Under the pieces are notes generated by a model. It was not told the DNA's origin. It searched no databases and was given only the letters and a program-made list of their open reading frames with translations. Below are positions 22,315 through 34,559 of a DNA stretch of 64,000 nt, in pieces. Positions within the stretch are counted from its first letter, which is position 1. Every line of letters starts with the position of its first letter. The DNA comes from Lactuca virosa (lineage: Eukaryota; Streptophyta; Magnoliopsida; Asterales; Asteraceae): assembly GCA_928212115.1 (NCBI GenBank), contig CAKMRJ010005745.1, forward strand, positions 99,256,804-99,320,803, in the 5' to 3' direction. The translations under genes and the position numbers were made by a program.

Positions 22315-23077
22315 TGTTAGATTAGATGTCTACGCCCATAAGTATAACTGGTATGTACTTGATTTGATAGTACCATGGTCCTTTTGGGTTGCCTTCACCA
22401 TAGCAACTTGACAGGATGGCTTTTGGAGAAAGAGGTTAATTGATGATTTATTAATATATTATAAGAATAATATATTAATTAGAAATCATATTATTTAATT
22501 AGTATTAATCAGAAATTAATTTGATATTAATTTTGGGATTAAAGGAACTGATTAAAAGAACGGGGACTGGTTATGCAAATCATTAATAGTTGCAGAGTTA
22601 GGCTGATGGACTCCTCATTGATGGGCTGGACGAAATCTATAGGAGGCTCTATAGAATTTCGTCCAAGGCTTCAAGAGAGGAGGTCCATGGACTGCTTAAG
22701 GCATAAGCAAGGAAATTAGGGTTTCCACCTTAAAACCCTAGCAGCCTCAGTTATATAAAGAACCCCTTAGCATGTGATTTTTGGCCCTATGCTTCCAAGA
22801 ATAAACCCTAGCCGATTTTCATAGTGTTCTACCTCCTATCTCATTCATCCTTTGCTATTGGTGTTTGTGACTCCATTAGAGGTGCAACACTTGAGGCACT
22901 AAAGCTTTGAAGACTCAAGATCATCCAAGGAATTCATGTTATTACTATATAGCAAGCAATGTAATTCTTAAACCCTAGTTTTTATATAGATTTCGATTTT
23001 TGTATGCTAGTATTAGGGTTGTTGCTTTGGAATTTCTATTTGCATATATAACTAGAGAAAAACTTAGATCCAAAACA
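22315..23077 (+). repeat. 3' LTR of copia copy B
   Basis: 763 bp from TGTTAGATTA to TCCAAAACA with TGTT/AACA terminal inverted repeats. An AT-rich block (22450-22540) and TTATATAAAG near 22751 are promoter-like. No coding sequence. Confidence 0.85.
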
Positions 23078-23082
23078 ATTAG

Positions 23083-24295
23083 GTTTGCATGGTCACATAG
23101 GTATGTTGTTATGCTCAAAACTCATCAATAATAAAGGAGTTTAATGTGGCTTAAGTTCATCCCACATGGGTGAGAGAATGAAAAGAATGTGAATATATAA
23201 GTACAAAGGCTTCTAAGATTTGTAAGACCTAAACTATAACATCACAAATATCACAACCTATTTGAACTTTCCAAATCAACCCATTTTCTAGTAAAAGTTT
23301 TTACAAAATCATTGTTTTCAAAATATTATTTAAAATCAGAATATCCCAAGATCAATAGCATAAAAATCCAAGATGTGTACGGTCACGCATTAGCCTTGCC
23401 ACGGTCCTCCGAAGTACCTGAAACCAAAACTAAACACTATAAGCCAACGCTTAGTGAGTTCCCCCAAAGTACCACCACACAAAACATATATCATAAATGA
23501 ACAATCATGTTGGGTCCAATCAGTCATCAGACCGGAATACCCACGGGTCCACAACCATCGAGTTGGATTACCCCCAGTCCAATCAATCAACAGACTGGAA
23601 TGCCAATATACAACAGGTCCTCTCAGTCATCAGACTGGAATACCAACATACAACGGGCCTACTCAGTCATCGGACCGGAATACCCTCGGGTCCACTCAGT
23701 CATCGGATTGGAATATCCTCCGTCTGTTGACTCATGCATGTAGCAGTAAAGTCTCAACCCAACACAATATGTCGACATATAACAAATAACAAACATATTC
23801 AACAGACAGGTAATCATGCAACCAAAAATAACAGGCAGTCCTACAAATCTACCAATCTTCGCATATCAGCAACTATCACATAATCATACAGATCTATCCC
23901 ATACAAAGCATATCATAATTCAGTATATAACAGGATGCCAATCCAATGGGTCGGCCTTGGTGCCTTCGACCCGTAAGTACAGTGAGGAAAACTCAACTCA
24001 CAATCTAACGAATAATTGATCAATACTCTACTCCTAAATACCGGCTCAACCAAACCCTTAACGTTAAAACATTATCTAATAATAATTTTCCCCAAAATAC
24101 CCTTGGTCAAACTTGGTCAACGGTCAGAAGTTAAGTCAACACCCAACAGATTCAACCCAACCGAGCCAACTCGACCGAGTCGACTTAACCGAGTATGCTA
24201 GTGTTAGGCGTGTCAAACCCAACAAATAAACGGGTACGATATACTCCTAAAGAACACTACTATATTGTATTAAAAGAGTACTACAAGGCAAGTAT
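23083..24295 (-). repeat. Antisense gypsy-type LTR fragments
   Basis: No gene seen. The antisense GGTCCAG-type minisatellite at 23510-23720 and a CTTAGTGAGTT motif near 23450 match the Tekay-like LTR family read backwards. The last part (24200-24295) appears to belong to a different, Athila/Tat-like LTR. Boundaries between fragments are not resolved. Confidence 0.55.
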
Positions 24296-24401
24296 GGTCG
24301 ATCCACAGAGACACGGGACAATTAGTCTATACCTCTTTGCGCAAGGTACTTTAGTCACCAAAGGTAAGAGGGGGAGTTTTGAATGCAAATATTAAAACAA
24401 A
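24296..24401. repeat. Direct repeat, left copy (~105 bp)
   Basis: Starts GGTCGATCCACAGAGACAC and matches 27328-27432 with about five differences. Read backwards it has the CTCTGTGGATCGACC motif common near the end of Athila/Tat LTRs. Confidence 0.85.
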
Positions 24402-27327
24402 GAACACACCCCCAAACCAAGGATGGCGGAAACGTCCGGGGGTGGGAATGACTTCATGTACAGTATCATAACAACGAGTATAATAGTGACCAAAGCAAAC
24501 ATAACCATCATAAATATAATTGAAAAAGTTACACCATAGTATGAGTTACATGTTTCAAAATCAATTACATTATGATGACAAAAATGTATTAATTGACGTC
24601 TTTGCGTCCCATCCTCAAAAGTAGTTGGTTACCTGTTTCACTGATTTTCTGAGAATACAAGTAGTTTTGAAAGTGTGTCAACAATTAATTTGGTGAGTTC
24701 ATAAGCTTTCGGATGTAGAGTTTGAAAACCTTTGTTTGTAAATGTATTGTATACTCAAGAAAAATCCAATATTTTCCTTATAATATGTTATGTAGTCTTA
24801 AATCCCAAGACTGAATGTATGTGTGTGTTTCGTACTTGTAACGATGTATGCAGTTTTAAATAGATAAAACCCGCTTTTTAAAGTAGAAATTCCCGTAAAC
24901 TATATGTGTCGTTATCTCCCTGTATGAGTCGCTATAACCATACAATCACAGAGTAGACCTGCAGCGACGTACTTGAGGTGTCGGAACTGTTATGACATTT
25001 GTCACCCGTAGACCTGTAGGTCCCACTGTAGCTAGCAGCAAGGTGTGGGGTGTCAATCCGAATATAGATCTATATACAATTATCACGCTCTCCCTACAAG
25101 AGACTCTGGTTATAACTTATAACTTATAGGAATTTTAACCCGTACTCTAAGAGTACAATTGAAGAATTGTCTCACAACTTACATTAACGAGTTTACGTAT
25201 GGTTTGAATGTAAAACCGTTTCTGTGGTGGAAGTAAATCCCCTTTTTATGTAGTATGTTTGAAATGTAAAATCCATAAACTATACCTATTGTAGTTTATT
25301 GTATGTGTTCGAAGTGTATGAAAACCCTTATCATGAATGACTAATTTCTGTTTATGATGATAAAATAACCAGAAATACATTCAACATTTAGAAACTTATT
25401 GTTATACACCTTGCTCAATATGTTACAAAGTGTTGTTAATATTGTAAGTTGTTTAACTAGTTTTTAACTTTTCTGCACTGTTTTAGAAAAATCACAGAAA
25501 AATCGTACGAAGTCGAAAACTGAATCCGTAAACACTGAGAGTTTAGAAAATATGTCTAGTTTTTTTATAATTTTTATTATGATTTTTAGAAGTCTCTAAC
25601 TTGTGTGAAAATGTTCAACTTCACAGACTGGTTCGAAGTTGTTTCTGAAATGATAGGCAGTTTTGTAAAAATCGCCATAAATTGTAGAAAAATCGTATGA
25701 ACATGTGCAAGTAGTCATTAGAAAGGTATAAATTTGAACTATTTGCACCTTGTACAGTTTGAAAACTAAAGAGTTTAAGATGTTCAAAATAGTCCGTGAA
25801 TGGAACTAAACTTTCCTGTGGAAAACTGATGTTTGAGTTTAGTTAAGTTTTTGGTGTTTTAACTTGTATTCCCCCCCTAAAACTTGAAGAAAACATAAAA
25901 TGTAGGGGTATGAACTCACCTTGAGTGACTTCATGGGATGGATGTTGAAGAAAAGAAGTTTCCAAGTCAAGAACACTTGGAAGTTGCTTGAAGATTTGAA
26001 GATCCTAAGAACAAATATGTCGATATTTGTGTAAGAAATTCATGATTTGAGTGAAGGTGTGTAGAATATTCAAGTGTAGGATGAAGATACTTACCAAGAG
26101 TGAGGAAGAAAGCTCAAGATCAACCTTGGATTTTCTAGTTCGTGGAGGGAGAGAATGTGAGAGAGAAGTGTGTTAGCTTTTGATGGAAGTGAATGAGGTC
26201 TAGAGGACGTGAGAGGTGCATTGACTCTTTGGTTTTTAATCAAGGAAACTTGTTCAAGAAGGGTGAGGGTACAATGATTAGACTAAGGTTGATGTGAATA
26301 GTGACATAAAGCATGAATAGTGACCTGGAGGTGTCATAACTTTATGGGAAAAGTCAAAAGCACCTTTATGTACCTTGCACTTTATCTTAATCAATAATAT
26401 GAGTTATATCTTAGAAATTGCTAAGATATGGTTACATTACGATTTTAGAAGGTTGAAAATAGTAAAATATGGTTTTGGGTGAAAATCCCACGTTAAGATC
26501 ATGAAAAACGGGCTCAAAACTCGAAGGTGGTCGAAAACCGGGAAAAAGAAGGCGAAATTCCGAGGTCAGGACCGAAGGTTCAGCTTAAGAGGGTGGGAAC
26601 CGAAAATAGGTTCGGTCACAATGGAGGTTCGGTTGCAAGGCTTATGGACCAAAGGTAGTCTGGACCCGAATCGAAGGTGGGTAAGCCCGAACCGAAAGTG
26701 GTTTCGGTCCAAAGGTGACTTTGGTCCTATGGGGCTTCGGTTCCGAGAGGTTCGGCTCTTAAGGGTGAGTTTGGTCTCTAAGGAGGTTCGGTCCAAGCAG
26801 GTTCGGTTCTTACAAGGAGCTTCGGTCCTAGAGAGTAGTTTCGGTTCTAGAGGGACTTCGGTCCTATATGGCTGTTTTTCGATTAATCTTCCCGTTTCGA
26901 GTGGTTTTTTACCGAGCTAGGGGTCGGGATGCCCCGAATGATTATAAAAAGTTGAAAGAGGTTTTGAGAGAGATTTGGGAGAGAGAGATAGAGTGAGAGA
27001 GATTGATAGAGACTTTGTTTGTGACCTTTGCGAAGGCTTAGTCTTGTAATGCAAGTTTTGTAAACCCCGTTAAGCCTCGTTATGAGTGTTATACTCCCCA
27101 GAAGGGTATGTAATAGTGTTTTATCGAGTAGTTTCATCACTTACACTGATTAGGGTTTAGATTTTCTGAACACATGAAAACTCTAAGTGATACTTTGCAT
27201 TAAAATAGTGAGTTGTACGACAGTAAACATAATGTAAACCCTAATATACAAGGGTTAGTTGAGTTGACCGGTTTGACTTGTTGACTTCATTTGACTTTGA
27301 CTTAACCAGAATTTGACGGTTTTCACA
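24402..27327 (-). mobile_element. Antisense Ty3/gypsy solo LTR (~2.9 kb)
   Basis: On the minus strand it begins TGTGAAAACCGTC at 27327 and ends GGTTTGGGGGTGTG near 24405, close to the GGGGTGTGACA end of the intact Tekay LTR but with the last bases changed or lost. Leader-like CT-rich stretches lead to splice donors (CTTGGTAAGTATC near 26100 and AGGTGAGTTCATA near 25915, both minus strand). No coding capacity. It lies between two ~105-bp direct repeats. Confidence 0.65.
26570..26880. repeat. TTCGGTCC word array
   Basis: About fifteen to twenty copies of TTCGGTCC, TTCGGTTC or their complement GGACCGAA, spaced 10-30 bp with variable linkers. The array lies inside the antisense gypsy LTR and generates a spurious ORF on each strand. 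Confidence 0.85.
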
Positions 27328-28088
27328 GGTCGATCCACAGAGACACGGGACAATTAGTATATACCTCTTTGCGTAAGGTACTTTAGTCACCAAAAGAAGA
27401 GGGGGAGTTTTAAATGCAAATATTAAAACAAACAATTAAAGACACGAGTAATCAACTAAATGAGGGAATTAAATTCAGAAATCTTAAGGACTCCAACTCT
27501 ATGTATGACAACTTAGCAATGTGATTCAAAGATGATTAGATATTTGCACAGTTCTATCTAAGTTGTTACTTGAAAGTGTTAACAACCTCTTAACACTTCC
27601 CATTCACCACATTAATTAACCAAAACAAGATCTTTGATTAACCCTAACCTTACTAACCTAATCTAAACAAGCTCTTGGAATTAGATTAAAAGATTGCATT
27701 AAACTTTATGTGAATGTTCCCAACAACACCCGATACTCCTCACAAGCTCGGGAGTGTAAGAGTGTGTGAATAAGATTTACACTAGATTTATTCAAAAGAA
27801 TTCAATTTAGTGCTTGTTACTTGTTCAATTTCACAAAACAATTACGGATTTTGCAAAATAGATAACTTGAATGACCTAACCCTAATTCAAATGGCCAAAA
27901 AGAATCACAATTAGAATGAAACATTTGATTAAAGCAAAATCAAATTCACTAGATAGAAATTAAAAGCAAACATCAAGTCATATGATTGAAATCACAACTA
28001 GGAAGTCAAAACTTGAAGTTAGAGAAACTAGGGTTCTAGCCACACATGGCTATAACAATATTACAAGTTGGTTGCGTGACTCGTCGAT
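27328..28088 (-). repeat. Direct repeat right copy and antisense Athila/Tat-like LTR fragment
   Basis: Bases 27328-27432 repeat 24296-24401. The remainder is AT-rich and non-coding, and resembles the downstream half of an Athila/Tat-type LTR read backwards. It meets the 5' LTR of the next gypsy element near 28088. No gene seen. Confidence 0.5.
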
Positions 28089-30074
28089 TCATGGTTGTAA
28101 ATTCTCATGAATTCAAGATCTACTCGACGAGTTGGTTGCCTGACTCGTCGAGTAGCAGCGGGTTTGGGACACGTGTTTAAGTGACCAACTCGCCGAGTCG
28201 GAAGAGTGACTCGACGAGTTGGAGCTGGAGGGTGAAACCCTAATTACCGGGGTTTGGCACCCTATTTAAGGGATCATTAGCCTCCCTTTGTCCCTTTGCA
28301 GCCTCTTGAGAGTCCAGAAACCCTATTGCGTGTGTGTGCTCCATATTAGTGTAAATTTCAAGCTTGGAAAGAAGACCTTGTTGCAAAAAGCTTGAAGATC
28401 AAGAAGTTAGAGGCAAGAACGTTTGTGGGTCTAAAGTCTATCTCAGCTAGCTTCATTCGAGGTATCAATTCATGATCTTGGCCTCATTCCTTTCTAGACA
28501 TCTTTGGATGAAGTTTAGCGCTTCTTGGCTTGGTTATGAAGCTATTCTTGGGGTGAGCTCAGATCTGAAGTTGTAACTTCAGATCTGAACTCTCTTTGAT
28601 TTGTAAATCCATAAAGCTATCAGCTTTGGCAAGTATGAACCCCTCCTTAAGTGTAAAACCCCATTTCAAGCTTGGATTTGGCATTATGAGTCATTAGAGC
28701 CTTGCATGCACGTAAAGTTTGCAACTTTACGTGATAAGCATGCCTTGGGAAGTTGGATCTGCAGTATGGAGCCTTAGCATGGCTTAAAAATCATCTGTAT
28801 GGATGAAGAACTGAAGGGACTCGGCGAGTCGCATGGTAGACTCGGCGAGTCATATGAAGATGGTCATGAACTCGACGGGTTGGATGAACAACTCGGCGAG
28901 TCCGATGAAGATTGCCTTGGGCTCGGCGAGTGGCATGGTGACTCGGCGAGTTGGAAAGTTATGCAAGGAACTCGGCGAGTATCTGAGGGTACTCGACGAG
29001 TTGAGGTCAACATGGACTGTTGACCTTGATAGTTGACTTTGACTTTGACCAAGGGTTGACCGTTTTGACTTTTGAGGATAATTGGTAAGCGGGTATTTAT
29101 GAATTGGATCATTAATGGTTATAGGTGTTGGAGTCTGGGGCAATGTTTTGGGAGCGTGATTTCGTGGTTCAGTCCGGCATTGCAAGGTGAGTTATCCTCA
29201 CTATATCAACAGGGTCTATGTCACCAAGGCCGGCCCTTTATCGTATTTGTATCCGGGTAATTGCATGATATGTCTACTGATCTGTTAGATCTGCGTCCTA
29301 GTAATTAGGACGGAAATATGTTTAGTGACCTGGTTTAGGTCGGTATCCTGGTATATAGGATGATGCTATGTTAGTGACCGGTTAGGTCGGTATCCTGGTT
29401 ATAGGGTGTTGTTATGCTATATGATCTGTTAGATCGGTTTGTTTGCCTATAGACTGTTATGTGATTATCTGTTATATGTGCACATGTTTATTGGGTTGGG
29501 GAAAGGGTTGAGGCAGGTCCTGCTGTGTGCAGTAGGCCAAGACACCCTGGGCGGACCGGGTAGACTGCAGGCCCGGGTCGGGCAAATCTAGTCAGGCCGA
29601 AGACCCGGCGAGCGGTCCGGATAGGATGAAGGCCCCGAGAGGGCGGTCCAGACGTGCCGAGGCTCAGAGAGTGGGCCAGATAGACTGAAGGCCCGATGCG
29701 GGCGGTCCAGTCAGACTGTAGACTCAGAGAGTGGACCAGGTGGACTGAAGGCCCGGTGCGAGCGGACCAGTCTCACTGTAGACTCGAGATGCATGGTTGT
29801 TCTGCATTTGTTGATATGATATGATTATGGTTATATGAGGTTGGTATTTTGGGGGTAACTCACTAAGCTTTAGGGCTTACAGTTTCAGTTTATTGTTTCA
29901 GGTTCAGCGGATAGCCGCGGGTAGGCGAAGGCGTGACCGTACACTTCCTCGATTGACGATTATGATTTCTGGGAACTCTGATGTATAAAATATTTTGAAA
30001 ACAAATTGTAACAATTGAATGGTTTCAAATGATTTAAAAAGTTTTAAATTGGCTCGAATTTTATGGGTGTTACA
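28089..30074 (+). repeat. 5' LTR of the non-autonomous gypsy element
   Basis: Matches 39809-41789 from CATGGTTGTAAATTCTCATG onward; the first ~40 bases are replaced. Four ACTCGNCGAGT words lie upstream of the TATTTAAG box near 28263, then eight more at 28809-29003. GTATCCTGGT repeats occupy 29270-29440 and a GGTCCAG minisatellite 29540-29790. It ends GGGTGTTACA next to the primer site. Confidence 0.85.
28809..29003. repeat. ACTCGGCGAGT palindrome array
   Basis: Eight copies of ACTCGGCGAGT or one-base variants in 195 bp, spaced 19-38 bp by unrelated linkers, in the transcribed part of the gypsy LTR. The same array recurs at 40566-40750 in the 3' LTR. Confidence 0.95.
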
Positions 30075-30076
30075 AG

Positions 30077-30090
30077 TTGGTATCAGAGCC
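30077..30090 (+). other. Primer binding site, tRNA-Met
   Basis: TTGGTATCAGAGCC, two bases after the LTR end, complementary to the 3' end of initiator tRNA-Met. The following 780 bases (30091-30874) are leader with no gene seen. Confidence 0.9.
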
Positions 30091-30874
30091 TTGGTTTGAG
30101 TGAATTGGAGGAACACTCGTGTGAATCCAATCTCAAATCAAGGAAAGATTTTCGAAATGATTTTTTTAAACGGTTTTTAAAATAAGTAAAAGAGGATGTG
30201 AAGTGTACGATCCGCCGGAGCCAGTAAGTTGACCCCAAAATACCATGTAGATGTTGATTATGTGATATGTTAGAACAGCATGCTAGTGATAAGATATGGA
30301 TCCTCAGGAACCGTATGATAGAATTTCCTGATCTTTGATGTCTTATCTTATGTAGAGTACCTCATTGATTGTTGTATGACTCTTTCATGTGTGAATTAAC
30401 TATTGGGTGAATACTCCAAGTCACATGCTACATGGGTTAAATGGTCTTAGGGTAAGTGATTTGGTCCTGCTGCACAGCTCTTGTCTGAGTCCAACCGTTG
30501 TGGGATTAAATCTTTTAGTCTAATATTGTTTAAGCCATGCGGTATGTGATTGTATTCATGCAATAGTTAACTCGCACCAATGGAGGGTCGTGTGGCAGTT
30601 GGTGGATGGGTAGGCTGTGCAAGGTCGGTAGGCCAGTTATGAGATATTTAGCATCCCTCAAGGAGTGAGGATGGAGCGCTCGCTATTTTATGTATATTGT
30701 TAGGGTGTTGTGGTGATACTTGAGACAAATATGGGTAGGTATGGAAGGTAGTATGGGCACGTACTACTGAAAGCACAGGACCCATACGCGTAGCAAGGAA
30801 GTCACAACCCCTAGGGTTTGGTTGGGAGTAGGTTCCCCGTCGTGTATGCGGATTATCTTATATCTTCCTTATAT

Positions 30875-31477
30875 ATGTTCAGTATGGTGATGACGAATCG
30901 ATTTGAGGCGGGATACAGATCAGGATCGGGAGCGAGTGGCCAGGATAGGCCGGTATTGTCTGTCGATCAGATACGGGAGATGATTTCCGTGCAGGTTTCT
31001 CAGATTTTGCGAGAAGAATTGTTCGGTGTCGTGGACCGGGTCACCGCCAGGGTGATCGCCAAGTTCGAGGAGCAGGTTGCAGCGTTGCAATCTGCGAGAG
31101 ATGTTGCTACCGGGATGACTTCTGGGGGAGTGCCGGTGGTGGGGTCACAACTATCAAAGAGGAGGAGGTACTTTGCAGCAGAGGACGAAGAGTTGGAGAC
31201 AGCTAATTTAAGTACTGGAAGTCGGGAGGGTCAGGAAGTATGTGGCAAGTGTGGGGGAACCCACGGATTTGCTTGTCACAAATTCAGGTGCTACAAGTAC
31301 GGGGAGAGAGGGCATGTGCAACGGGATTGCAAGAAGGATCATATATGCTTTCACTGTTACCAGCCAGGTCATTTTAGGTCCAGCTGTCCTGCGTTGAGGA
31401 CGGAAGGAATTCAGATTCCAGCGGTCATCGTTCCTCAGGAGGTCAAGGTCGAGCCGCAAGAAGTCTCTGGTATGTAA
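30875..31477 (+). pseudogene. Gypsy gag remnant with zinc knuckles
   Basis: About 200 codons open from ATG 30875 to TAA 31475. The N-terminal half is a helical, charged segment (SVDQIREMISVQVSQILREE). The C-terminal half has Cys/His clusters (CGKCGGTHGF, CYKYGERGHVQRDC, CFHCYQPGHFRSSC), the last two being canonical CCHC knuckles. The capsid domain normally lying between them in Tekay Gag is missing. The frame is clean, so a short RNA-binding Gag could still be made; whether it is functional is unknown. Confidence 0.6.
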
Positions 31478-32893
31478 TTGGAAAACCCCATTCTGTAATA
31501 ATATTGCGGTCAAATAGTCCGTGATCGATATTTATTTTGTCTTGGAATATTGTTGAATATGGATAAGCAGTAATTTCGGGTTAGTTGCCTGTTCTGTCTG
31601 ATTTATGTGTTGCAAAGTTTCATGAGTTGTTAGGTCATTGGAGGTGTCAGGAGAAATTTATTATCAAAGGATTGTAGGTGATTAGAGTTCAGGGATTCAG
31701 TAGAAGAGGGGAGGTAGAGTGATTGATTAGAATTTTATCATCTATGGCAAGGGTTGTGCCCTTTCAGTTTTTCGAAGGAGTGAGCAGGTTTGTGATCCCA
31801 GGATCATGCTGTATTCCAGCTCAGGTCAGTTGGTTGCAGGGATTGGCGATATTATTTCAGCGTCGGTGAGCGTAGGACGGTTGACGTGGCATAAGTATTT
31901 GTGAGGTCCGGTTTGCCTTGGATCTCTTGTATCGGACAAAAAGGATTGATTGTGCGATCTATTGCACTTTTGGGATTGTAGACTATGCCTTGGGAGTAGT
32001 TTGTATCCCGGTTTAGGGCAGAGGTTGTTTCAACTGCTGCATTTCAGCTGTGGGCGTTTGAGCTGGTAAGGGAGTCAGGGTGCGAACCCTGAAGAGAATG
32101 ATTTCTAGAGCCCGAGAGCGGGAAGCTTGTTTGGAACACCTTTGGAAAAGGGGTATTATGTGGGAGGTCTGTGGATAGGGTCCCACAGAAGGGTTATTCA
32201 GAATTGTCAGGATTCAGTGGTTAGCAACCGTTAGTGATTGACGGACTAAAGCGCCAAGAGAAGTAACTCGTTGCCGAGGTATTAGTTGGAGCATCTACCT
32301 TGTGGTCTTCAGGACGTGAGTGTGGGGTCGTTCAAGCATTAGTGTCTTTTGGTTTCACTGGGATTCAGGAAGTGTTCATTTGGTTCTTAGAAGTGTGTGA
32401 TCAATTGGGACTAACTAGTAACGGACCACTAGTGGGAAAGAGTTGGTTGTCATCGGATCGATCGTTGAGAAGTGAGAAGGATTGGGAATCCTCCCATCTT
32501 CATGTATTATGAAGGAATCTAAGTGGGGGAGAGTCACCTCGGGATGCAGATCATGAGAGGTTTTGAAACGGGGATAAGTTTTACAACCCGACGGGAGAAT
32601 GGAGGCCCTAGTGGCTGCTTGGTTTGAGGGTTGTGTTGATTGAGAGTTCGGCAAACTTCCCAGCATAAGAAACACGCCTTCTTGGTGCTTGATAGCATAA
32701 TTGGGGGAAACATGTTGGAGTTTTATTCAGGGATTGAGTTCAGTCGAGTATCCGGTCGAGGGTGCGCTCGACTCTGAGGGTTTTGTTAGCTGCCAGGGCT
32801 CGGCAATACATTCAGCACGGGAGTGCGGGTTATATAGCGTGTGTGGTAGACACGCGGGTTAGGGAACAGACCGCGGATTTCCGAGAGGGTGGA
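31478..32893 (+). other. Non-coding internal region of the gypsy element
   Basis: No recognisable gene or pol domain despite 1.4 kb. G/T-rich, many stops in all frames. It ends at the target site GTGGA of the nested element. Confidence 0.6.
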
Positions 32894-34441
32894 TGATATG
32901 GGCTTATTTAGTCATAGAAATCATTCATTATCTTATTAATTATTGTTGATTTTATATCATTTTATGGACAAAAGGTACTTAATTAGCTTAATATTTCAAT
33001 TTCAGCAATAAAATACATGCTCGGGTGGAAAAGGAAGCGGAACTAGCGATTGGAAGCTTGGATCTTGGATTTTGAAGAAAGAAGGATGTTGATGGGCAGC
33101 TTGACCCCTCGTCAGTGTTTTGGCCATATTTCATGAACCGTAACTCCGATTGACGAGATTCAAAATGTTCTCAAAACTAGACACAATTTCGGACGACTTT
33201 AATGTTTTGAGAAAATGCTAAAAACACAAGGTACTCGGCGAGTAGGGTCGACTACTCGGCGAGTCGCATCGAAGATTCGAGAAGATAAAGACGCGCTGAC
33301 TTGCCGTACACGGGATTTTAAGTGATGGACTCGGCGAGTAGGTCACTGGACTCGCCGAGTAGCCCCTGTTTTCAGAATATATATATATAGAAACGCTTCT
33401 CATTCGAACCCTAACGAATGGGGGAAGTTTAGGACGATTTTTGGAGGCCAGAAGGGTTCTTAGAAGCTGTGGTTTTCGAGATTTCAACCTAGATATCAAA
33501 TTGGAAGAAGATCAAAGGCAATAACACACTACTTTTATCTTAATCTTTTGCATAAACCATGTTTCAATCATTAGATTATGTTTTTAGTTTGTTATTTGCT
33601 GTAGATATGAGCTAAAAACTCATAACTTCTGTTTAGGATAGATGATTTTGTGATTATGGTTTGATTTTATGGTAGGATTAATTTAATATTGGTGATTTTG
33701 TTGATTCTAGCTTGTTAAAGAACCTTATGTGTGAATGATAACTGTTTTTCTGTTAGTAGGAAGATAATTAAGAAGCATGAACATCTCTTAATTGCTACCT
33801 CATATAATTTATGTGACCACTTTATTATATGACTAGGATTAGCGACTGTGAAACTAGAATTAATAGAAAAATAGGTAAATTCATGTGTGAGCTTGTGTGA
33901 TGACCATCAACAAGAGGTTAACTAAAGGACCAAATTAGTTAACCATTACAAGTCTAAATCAACCCGAATAAATAACCTAGTGAATTGAATTAAATTAGAC
34001 AACTGGCCACTGTTTGAGTTAGTTTGTTCTCTAAGGATTAGTGCAGCGAACGTGAATCTAATCACTTGAATCGGTAGCCAATAGAAGAATTAATCCATTG
34101 CACTATTACCATAATATCAACCATAGGATCAATTGAGTTGAACTAAACAGAAGTTCCCTTCGTTATTGAATTTAGTTGAATCTTTGCTTATCTAGTTTTT
34201 AGTTAAGTAGTCTAAGTATTAGTTGTTTAAGTTTCTAGTCTTGCAAAACTAGAGAAACCCCATTTCTATTACTTGTTTTATTTAGATAATATTAGCATTT
34301 CTTTTAATTGTTTACCGTTCCCTGTGTTCGATACCCTACTTACCTGAACTAAACTGCTAATCGATAGGTACACTGCCTTTCGTGTGTTCGTCTTTGTGTT
34401 TAAGTTAGTAGGATTAAAACTAGTTGGTTTTACACACATCA
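32894..34441 (+). repeat. 5' LTR of the LARD-like element
   Basis: 1,548 bp. ACTCGGCGAGT-type words at about 33234, 33254, 33329 and 33351 lie just upstream of a TATATATATAG box (33380-33391). It differs from the 3' LTR by nine substitutions, all in the first 325 bp, and one single-base indel near 33580. Confidence 0.95.
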
Positions 34442-34447
34442 AGTTTT

Positions 34448-34465
34448 TGGCGCCGTTGCCGGGGA
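34448..34465 (+). other. Primer binding site, tRNA-Asp
   Basis: TGGCGCCGTTGCCGGGGA, complementary over 18 bases to the 3' end of plant tRNA-Asp(GUC). This is the usual primer site of Athila/Tat-type elements. Confidence 0.9.
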
Positions 34466-34559
34466 ACGGTTCTAAATAGTTAATTTTATTTGCTAATTGT
34501 TATCATTTTTTTTGTTGATTAATTTTTTTTATTTAGTTTAATTTTTATTTTTATTTATT

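Larger units (their letters stand above)
19067..23077 (+). mobile_element. Ty1/copia remnant, copy B (pre-RT to complete 3' LTR)
   Basis: Begins in the integrase-RT linker (RRSSRVS, then LINMDEPNNYKEAM) and runs to a complete 3' LTR. It contains the TRIM-like element 20020-20962. Relative to copy A it lacks about 60 bp at 21028 and about 215 bp at 21525, the latter removing the RNase H end. The five bases after the LTR are ATTAG; the 5' partner is missing. Confidence 0.85.

Noticed and set aside
23454..23789. Three overlapping ORFs of 77-111 codons
   Set aside because: Produced by an antisense LTR minisatellite with few stops; peptides repeat the array.
26501..26920. 139-codon ORF and an antisense 76-codon ORF
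   Set aside because: Both arise from the TTCGGTCC word array; no protein-like composition.
28799..29185. ORFs rich in TRRV or SAS peptides on both strands, repeated at 40580-40932
   Set aside because: Direct translation of the ACTCGGCGAGT array within the LTR; present twice because LTRs are duplicated.
30077..30090. Possible tRNA gene fragments
   Set aside because: These short tRNA complements (also 20382, 34448, 52966, 61511) are primer binding sites next to LTR ends, not tRNA genes.
33218..33499. 93-codon minus-strand ORF, also at 37243-37542
   Set aside because: Lies in both LTRs of the LARD-like element over its promoter; duplication comes from the LTR, not from selection.
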